From JOPF133 sp052144935 (GTDB lineage: Bacteria > Acidobacteriota > Terriglobia > Bryobacterales > Bryobacteraceae): a stretch of 9,964 nucleotides of DNA. Under the pieces are notes generated by a model, which made no database searches, was not told the DNA's origin, and saw nothing but the letters and a program-made list of their open reading frames with translations. This document shows positions 5,945 through 9,964 of the stretch, in pieces. Each line of letters opens with the position of its first letter. The stretch's first letter is position 1. The DNA is taken from positions 1 to 9,964 of the forward strand of contig JBKQPR010000281.1 in the NCBI GenBank assembly GCA_052144935.1. Direction: 5' to 3'. The position numbers and the translations under genes are program-made.

Positions 5945-6430
5945 ATGGAAGTGGAAATGAAGATTCGCGGGCTGATGATGGATCCCGTGACCAACATGCC
6001 CATCGTTATTTTAAGGGACCTGAACGGCAATGCGGTTCTCCCCATCTGGGTGGGCGTGTACGAAGCCAATGCGATCGCCTTGGAAATCGAGAAGGTTTCC
6101 ACTCCGCGGCCCATGACCCACGACCTGATCAAGAGCCTCCTGCTGGGCCTGAACGCGGCGTTGCGCAAGGTGGTGGTGAGCGAGCTGAAGGACGATACCT
6201 TTTACGCGGTGATCTGGCTGGACTGCGAGGGCGAGCTGATCAGCGTGGATTCCCGCCCCAGCGACGCGCTGGCGCTGGCCCTGCGGCTGGATTGTCCAAT
6301 CTATGTGGACGATTGCGTTCTCAAGTCCTCGAGATCGCAGGCCACCGTCACCGACAAGGTCAACAACGAGGAGTTGCGGCGCTGGCTGGAGGGTCTCAAC
6401 GACGAGGATCTCGGCCGGTATAAGATGTGA
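5945..6430 (+). CDS. bifunctional nuclease domain protein (DUF151/BFN)
   Basis: A 161-aa protein almost entirely made of the bifunctional nuclease domain (Pfam DNase-RNase, formerly DUF151). Related plant and bacterial proteins have been reported to have RNase and DNase activity; the bacterial role is otherwise poorly defined. Conserved blocks seen: LPIWVGVYEANAIALE (32-47), RPMTHDLIKSLL (55-66), TFYAVIWLD (85-93) and DSRPSDALALALRLDCPIYV (102-121). A charged C-terminal helix (NEELRRWLEGLNDEDLGRYK) ends the protein, as is usual. It lies 21 bp after miaB, a pairing I recall from other Acidobacteriota and Deltaproteobacteria, and its last codons overlap the next gene (ATGTGA). Cotranscription with miaB is likely. 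The domain is certain, the biochemical role less so. Confidence 0.92.
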   Translation: MEVEMKIRGLMMDPVTNMPIVILRDLNGNAVLPIWVGVYEANAIALEIEKVSTPRPMTHDLIKSLLLGLNAALRKVVVSELKDDTFYAVIWLDCEGELISVDSRPSDALALALRLDCPIYVDDCVLKSSRSQATVTDKVNNEELRRWLEGLNDEDLGRYKM

Positions 6431-6738
6431 CTCCCCAGATGGAAGCAAGCCTCGCCGCGCGCCTGGCTGCCCTGGACATAAGCCTGATGGCCGAGGCCAA
6501 GGAATACTCGATCTTCGTCCGCGAAGGCTGCCTGGCGCTGGTCCAACGCAATGAGGCGGGTTTCGCCTCGCTCGGCAGCTCCGGTATGATGACGGAGAAC
6601 GGCCTGGCCTACCTGGTGTGGCGCGGCGAGCGTCCCCTGCTGGTGGCTAAAGAGAGCGAGCTGCCGGCGGAAGCGTGGCAGGTGGCGCGCATCCGCCAAT
6701 TCTCCGGCGATCTCAAATCGGCCCTGGGCCTGGAATAA
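6427..6738 (+). CDS. small protein of unknown function in the miaB-nuclease operon
   Basis: A 103-aa protein starting at a GTG that overlaps the TGA of the nuclease gene (GTGA, 6427-6430), a layout typical of translational coupling. An ATG at 6439 (MEASLAARL) is an alternative start. There is no signal peptide, membrane segment or cysteine pair (one Cys in VREGCLAL). The sequence looks like a compact mixed alpha/beta domain: an N-terminal helix (SLAARLAALDISLMAEAKEY), then strand-rich segments (FVREGCLALVQ, AYLVWRGERPLLVAKE) and a C-terminal helix (QFSGDLKSALGL). Codon use is as GC-biased as its neighbours, and the reading frame has natural-looking composition, so I consider it real. I do not recognise the family. 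Its place in the operon suggests a link to RNA modification or nuclease control, but nothing in the sequence shows it. Confidence 0.7.
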   Translation: MTPQMEASLAARLAALDISLMAEAKEYSIFVREGCLALVQRNEAGFASLGSSGMMTENGLAYLVWRGERPLLVAKESELPAEAWQVARIRQFSGDLKSALGLE

Positions 6739-6777
6739 TCGGCCGCCGATAAAACAGAAGAGACCTTTTTGTTTTGT

Positions 6778-6800
6778 CTTATCCGCGTTCATCTGCGGTG
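6778..6800 (+). repeat. short dispersed repeat of the 'atccgcgttcatctgcgg' type
   Basis: CTTATCCGCGTTCATCTGCG followed by GTG lies after the AT-rich hairpin downstream of the operon. Sequences of this form are, from memory, common intergenic repeats in several soil and aquatic phyla. It resembles the window's other dispersed repeats only in its CCGCG...GCGG core. Only one copy is visible here, so repeat status rests on recall. Confidence 0.45.
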
Positions 6801-6870
6801 TGTCCTCTGGGCCCCGCGGCCGACCTTTCTTTCTTGCGTTTCCAGAGAGGAGTTGCTGCGGCCGCGGTCG

Positions 6871-7111
6871 CTCCAGCGCCCACCGCCGCGCGTGCGCTCC
6901 AGCGCCCACCGCCGCGCGTGCGCTCCAGCGCCCACCGCCGCGCGTGCGCTCCAGCGCTTCACCGCCGCGCGTGCGCTCCAGCGCTTCACCGCCGCGCGTG
7001 CGCTCCAGCGGCTCGCCGCCGCCGTCGCTCCGGCGCCTCACCACCACCTGCGCTCCGTCGCCTCGCCGCCGCGTGCGCTCCAGCTCCCGCACGGCCGCGT
7101 GCGTGCGCTCC
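6871..7111 (+). repeat. 25-27-bp tandem repeat array, about ten units
   Basis: Each unit starts with CTCCAGCGC or a close variant and continues into ACCGCCGCGCGTGCG. Unit starts are at 6871, 6897, 6923, 6949, 6976, 7003, 7028, 7053, 7078 and 7108, giving periods of 26, 26, 26, 27, 27, 25, 25, 25 and 30 bp. The first five or six units are nearly identical and the later ones diverged. The period is mostly not a multiple of three, so the frame changes from unit to unit and the array is not a coding repeat. There are no unique spacers, so it is not a CRISPR array. Confidence 0.92.
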
Positions 7112-7179
7112 GACCCGCACAGTTGGTACCATAGGCGTAAATCCCCGATTCCCTTACTGACGGGCGCGCTTTTTCATCC

Positions 7180-8637
7180 ATGACCATCGACGAACAACTC
7201 ACCTACCTGCGCAAGGGGATGGCCGAGATCATCCGTGAGGAAGATCTGCGCGAGCGGCTGGAGTCCGCCGCCAAAGCCAACCGCCCGCTGCGCGTGAAGG
7301 CCGGCTTCGACCCCACGGCGCCCGATCTGCACCTGGGCCACACCGTCCTGCTGCGCAAGATGAAGCACTTTCAGGACCTCGGCCACACCGTAATCTTCCT
7401 GATCGGCGACATGACCGGGCTGATCGGCGACCCCACCGGCCGCAACATCACCCGCCCGCCCATGACCCGCGAGGCCATCGAGCGCAACGCCGAAACCTAT
7501 AAGACGCAGGTGTTCAAGATCCTCGATCCGGCCAAGACCGAAGTGCGGTTCAACAGCGACTGGCTGGGCAAGATGCAGTTCCAGGATGTCATCCGGCTGC
7601 TCTCCAAGTACACCGTGGCGCGCATCCTGGAGCGCGACGATTTCGCCAAGCGCTACAAGGAAGGCGCTCCCATTTCCCTGCACGAGCTGATGTATTCCCT
7701 CGCGCAGGGCTACGATTCGGTGGCCCTGGAATGCGACGTCGAAATGGGCGGCACCGATCAGAAGTTCAATCTGCTGGTGGGCCGCGAGATTCAGAAGGAT
7801 TTCGGCCAGCCGCCGCAGATCGTGGCCATGACCCCGATTCTCGAGGGTCTCGACGGCGTCAACAAGATGTCCAAGTCGCTCGGCAACTACATCGGCATCG
7901 TGGAGCCGCCCGAGGTGATGTTCCGCAAAGTGATGCAGATTTCCGACCACCTGATGTGGCGCTACTACGAGCTGCTGACGGACGTCAGCCTGGCGGAAAT
8001 CTCGGGGCTGCGGGCGCAGGCGAATTCCGGCGAGCGAAACCCGATGGACATCAAAATCGCGCTGGCGAAGCGGATTGTGGCCGATTTTCATTCGCCCGAG
8101 GACGCCGTCGGCGCAGCCGATACGTTCAACCGCGTGGTGCGCCAAAAGCAGATCCCCGAGGATATCCCCACCGTGCCGTGGCCCGAGGGCGTCCCCAAAG
8201 AGGGCGCCATCCGCGTGGATAAGTTGCTGGCCAAGGCAGGTCTGGCCGAATCGGTCAGCGATGCAGTGCGCAAGATCAAGGCCGGCGCGGTGGAAATCAA
8301 CGGCCGGAAGGTCAGGGAGCTGACTTGGCCGCTCCCTGCGCTGCCGCCGGCCGGCGCGGAGGCGCCTGGCGGCGAGACAGCTTCCACGCCGGGGCCACCC
8401 CCGGCGCTCCCACTCGCGGGCCCGGAGGCGCCTGACGGCGAGACAGCTTCCGCGCCGGGGCCACCCCCGGCGCTGCCACTCGCGGGCCCGGAAGCGCCTG
8501 ACGGCGAGACAGCTTCCACGCCAGGGCCACCCCCGGCGCTGCCACTCGCGGGTCCGGAGGCGCCTCCCGCCTGCGGGAACTCCGGCTCCGAGTTGATCGT
8601 ACAGGTTGGTAAGAACTGGCGTAAGATCGTTCGGTAG
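7180..8637 (+). CDS. tyrS: tyrosyl-tRNA synthetase with a repeat insert in its S4 domain
   Basis: A 485-aa class I synthetase that charges tRNA-Tyr. The catalytic Rossmann domain carries AGFDPTAPDLHLGH (41-54, the HIGH motif as HLGH) and KMSKS at 229-233. The DPTAPDLHLGH and IGDPTGRN features mark the bacterial type 2 (TyrZ-like) form, normally about 400-420 aa. The C-terminal S4 RNA-binding domain starts at IRVDKLLAKAGLAESVSDAV (344-363), runs to VEINGRKV (371-378) and resumes with ELIVQVGKNWRKIV near the end. Between these parts, residues 384-469 are a Pro/Ala/Gly-rich insert with three and a half 22-aa repeats, which explains the extra length. ATG 7180 lacks a clear ribosome site (preceded by TTTTTCATCC), but homology begins right after it. 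A permease gene follows 7 bp after the stop. Confidence 0.95.
   Translation: MTIDEQLTYLRKGMAEIIREEDLRERLESAAKANRPLRVKAGFDPTAPDLHLGHTVLLRKMKHFQDLGHTVIFLIGDMTGLIGDPTGRNITRPPMTREAIERNAETYKTQVFKILDPAKTEVRFNSDWLGKMQFQDVIRLLSKYTVARILERDDFAKRYKEGAPISLHELMYSLAQGYDSVALECDVEMGGTDQKFNLLVGREIQKDFGQPPQIVAMTPILEGLDGVNKMSKSLGNYIGIVEPPEVMFRKVMQISDHLMWRYYELLTDVSLAEISGLRAQANSGERNPMDIKIALAKRIVADFHSPEDAVGAADTFNRVVRQKQIPEDIPTVPWPEGVPKEGAIRVDKLLAKAGLAESVSDAVRKIKAGAVEINGRKVRELTWPLPALPPAGAEAPGGETASTPGPPPALPLAGPEAPDGETASAPGPPPALPLAGPEAPDGETASTPGPPPALPLAGPEAPPACGNSGSELIVQVGKNWRKIVR
8335..8565 (+). repeat. 66-bp in-frame tandem repeat inside tyrS
   Basis: Three full 66-bp units (8335-8400, 8401-8466, 8467-8532) and half a unit (8533-8565) encode a 22-aa repeat of the form PALPLAGPEAPDGETAS plus a PGPP ending. 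Units two, three and the half unit are nearly identical. The first is more diverged (PALPPAGAEAPGGETAS), which suggests recent expansion from an older seed. The period keeps the tyrS frame open. Confidence 0.95.
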
Positions 8638-8644
8638 ATGTAGT

Positions 8645-9871
8645 ATGTCCGGCTTTTCCGAGAATCTGACACTGGCGATAGACTCCCTCCGCGCGCACAA
8701 GATGCGCGCCGCGCTCACCGTGCTGGGCCTGACCATGGGCGTCGCCACACTCATCACCGTGATGACTCTGGTGCAGGGCGCCAATCTTTACGTCGAGCAG
8801 AAGATCGCCAACCTGGGCGTCAACGTTTTCCGCATCGGCCGTCTTCCCTTCGCCCTGACGGATTTCTCGGTGCTGGCCAAGGCGCAGCGCAATCGCTACC
8901 TGTACCAGGACGACATGGAAGCCCTGGTCGAGGGCTGCCCGCATTGCGAGACGGTCGGCGCGTCCTTGAGCAGCAACGTGTCGCTGCGCTACAAGGACCG
9001 CCAGATGGACGACGCCACTTTGTACGGCTACACGCCCAGCATGGCGCTCATCGACACGCGCAACGTGGCACTGGGCCGCTACTTCACCGAGTTGGAGGAC
9101 CGCCACGCCGCCGCGGTTTGCCTGATCGGCGACAAGGTGGTGCAGGATCTCTTCCCCGATACCGACCCGCTGGGGCAGGTGGTCCGCGCGAGCGCCGACG
9201 AGTTTATCGTGGTGGGCACGTTCGAGCAAATCGGCTCCGTGCTGGGCCAGGATCAGGACAGTTTCCTGGCCGTTCCGCTGCGCACCTATCTCAAGTTGCG
9301 CGGCCAGCGCAACAGCCTGACCATCTCCGTCCAAGCCTCCGAGGCGCCGGGCGCGTTCGACCTGGCGCAGGACGAGGCGCGCCGCATCCTCCGCGCCCGC
9401 CGCCACGTGCAGCCAGGCCACGACGACGATTTCTACATCGCCACGTCGGACACCTACATCTCCCTTTGGCAGAGCATCAGCTCGGCGTTCTTCGCGGTGT
9501 TCGTGATGATCAGTTCCATCTCGGCGGTGGTGGGCGGCATCGTCATCATGAACGTGATGCTGGTGAGCGTCACCGAACGGACCAAGGAGATCGGGGTGCG
9601 GCGCGCGGTGGGCGCTACCCAGTCCGACATCCTGCACCAGTTTCTGACCGAGAGCGTGTTGCAGTGCGTGTTGGGCGGCGGCATCGGGGTGTGGATCGGA
9701 TTCGCCTGCGCCCTGGCCCTTCGCCAACTGACCTCGTTTCCCGCCTCGGTGCAGATTTGGGTGGCCCTGCTGGGCGTGTTCCTCAGCTCGCTGATCGGCC
9801 TGTTCTTCGGGATCTATCCGGCCATGAAGGCGTCTAAACTGGACCCCGTGGTGGCCTTGCGAACGGAGTGA
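8645..9871 (+). CDS. MacB/FtsX-type ABC transporter permease
   Basis: A 408-aa inner-membrane permease of the MacB type, which works with a separate ATPase (and often a periplasmic adaptor) in efflux or envelope mechanotransmission. Topology: TM1 at about 22-46 after an N-terminal NLTLAIDSLRAHKMRAALT segment, a periplasmic core domain (about 47-275), then TM2 (278-307), TM3 (335-360) and TM4 (367-392). The conserved cytoplasmic loop SVTERTKEIGVRRAVGAT (308-325) and the ending AMKASKLDPVVALRTE are classic for the family. The start at ATG 8645 matches family N-termini; the 7-bp gap after tyrS and the absence of a strong ribosome site suggest cotranscription or reinitiation after tyrS. No ATPase gene is present upstream, so its partner must lie beyond the window end or elsewhere. 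The substrate is unknown. Confidence 0.93.
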   Translation: MSGFSENLTLAIDSLRAHKMRAALTVLGLTMGVATLITVMTLVQGANLYVEQKIANLGVNVFRIGRLPFALTDFSVLAKAQRNRYLYQDDMEALVEGCPHCETVGASLSSNVSLRYKDRQMDDATLYGYTPSMALIDTRNVALGRYFTELEDRHAAAVCLIGDKVVQDLFPDTDPLGQVVRASADEFIVVGTFEQIGSVLGQDQDSFLAVPLRTYLKLRGQRNSLTISVQASEAPGAFDLAQDEARRILRARRHVQPGHDDDFYIATSDTYISLWQSISSAFFAVFVMISSISAVVGGIVIMNVMLVSVTERTKEIGVRRAVGATQSDILHQFLTESVLQCVLGGGIGVWIGFACALALRQLTSFPASVQIWVALLGVFLSSLIGLFFGIYPAMKASKLDPVVALRTE

Positions 9872-9892
9872 TGGAAAGGTGCGTACACCATA

Positions 9893-9930
9893 TTCACCGC
9901 GGAGACGCGGAGAGAACGGAGGAAGCGCGG
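9893..9930 (-). repeat. dispersed 'Ccgcgtctccgcgg' repeat, copy 2 (inverted)
   Basis: Its reverse complement (CCGCGCTTCCTCCGTTCTCT then CCGCGTCTCCGCGGTGAA) matches copy 1 at 4508-4546 almost base for base. It begins 21 bp after the permease stop and is in the opposite orientation to copy 1. It overlaps the left arm of a hairpin reaching the window edge. Confidence 0.8.
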
Positions 9931-9964
9931 AGGGAAGACCTACTCTTAGTTCTTCTCCGCGCTT
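9923..9964. repeat. inverted repeat (hairpin) at the window edge
   Basis: AAGCGCGGA at 9923-9931 is perfectly complementary to TCCGCGCTT at 9956-9964. Pairing extends inward (GAAGA with TCTTC) across a 2-base bulge, leaving a loop of about 12 bases. The right arm equals the first bases of another dispersed repeat copy in the opposite orientation, cut off by the window end. It could act as a terminator for the permease, although no T run is visible. Confidence 0.7.

Larger units (their letters stand above)
6739..7179. other. noncoding gap between nuclease operon and tyrS
   Basis: The first part holds an AT-rich imperfect hairpin (AAAACAGAA at 6752-6760 facing TTTTGTTTT) and a short dispersed repeat. 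The middle is a tandem array (6871-7111). The last 70 bases should hold the tyrS promoter; TACCAT at 7127-7132, similar to the TACAAT before miaB, is the only candidate -10 box. Open frames crossing the array are artefacts of its composition. Confidence 0.65.

Noticed and set aside
6871..7111. Possible CRISPR array or repeat-protein gene
   Set aside because: Units are contiguous without unique spacers, and the 25-27-bp period breaks every reading frame.
7174..8784. Open minus-strand frame of 536 codons opposite tyrS
   Set aside because: It mirrors the tyrS codons and the 66-bp repeat; no independent coding evidence.
8312..9727. Long open frame of 471 codons on the minus strand opposite tyrS end and permease
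   Set aside because: It is antisense to a clearly conserved permease, has His/Ala/Arg-rich composition typical of GC-rich shadow frames, and shows no recognisable motif.
9870..9964. Possible gene start (ATG overlapping the permease stop as TGATG)
   Set aside because: The open frame runs straight through the dispersed repeat and hairpin and encodes only repeat-derived Arg/Glu-rich sequence.

Overview
The window is GC-rich chromosomal DNA, most likely from an Acidobacteriota bacterium of the Solibacter/Bryobacter type. The suggestion rests on overall composition, the HEWGTFTS-type secreted protein, the miaB/bifunctional-nuclease gene pair and the short dispersed 'Ccgcgtctccgcgg' repeats. This is inference from remembered families, not a database match. 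No phage, plasmid, CRISPR or RNA gene was seen.

Layout. Positions 1-226 are low-complexity intergenic DNA with a 12-base G run. A STAS-domain anti-sigma factor antagonist lies on the minus strand (227-598). Facing away from it is a decayed winged-helix DNA-binding (HTH_42, AlkZ/YcaQ-like) gene (887-1439) broken by frameshifts. Next comes an intact YfcE-like metallophosphoesterase (1489-1965). A five-copy 15-bp tandem repeat (2040-2113) then leads directly into a class I glutamine amidotransferase-like peptidase C26 gene (2116-2793). On the minus strand follow a short coding remnant (2813-2960), a secreted HEWGTFTS-type protein (2965-4185) and a fragment of a DDE transposase (about 4262-4409).

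From 4598 everything reads rightward. A compact operon holds miaB (GTG start, leaderless-looking), a bifunctional nuclease (DUF151) gene and a 103-aa unknown gene overlapping it by four bases. A noncoding gap (6739-7179) holds a dispersed repeat and about ten copies of a 25-27-bp tandem repeat. Then come tyrS (7180-8637) and, 7 bp later, a MacB/FtsX-type ABC transporter permease (8645-9871). The window ends in an inverted repeat made from another dispersed repeat copy.

Functionally, miaB (tRNA i6A37 methylthiolation) and tyrS (tRNA charging) are translation housekeeping genes. The rest are stress/regulatory, hydrolase, secreted and export functions with no obvious shared pathway. The most unusual feature is a proline/alanine-rich insert of three and a half 22-aa repeats inside the C-terminal S4 RNA-binding domain of TyrRS. 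I see no clear new multi-gene system. What stands out is three unrelated tandem arrays, two decayed genes, a transposase fragment and dispersed repeats, all within 10 kb.
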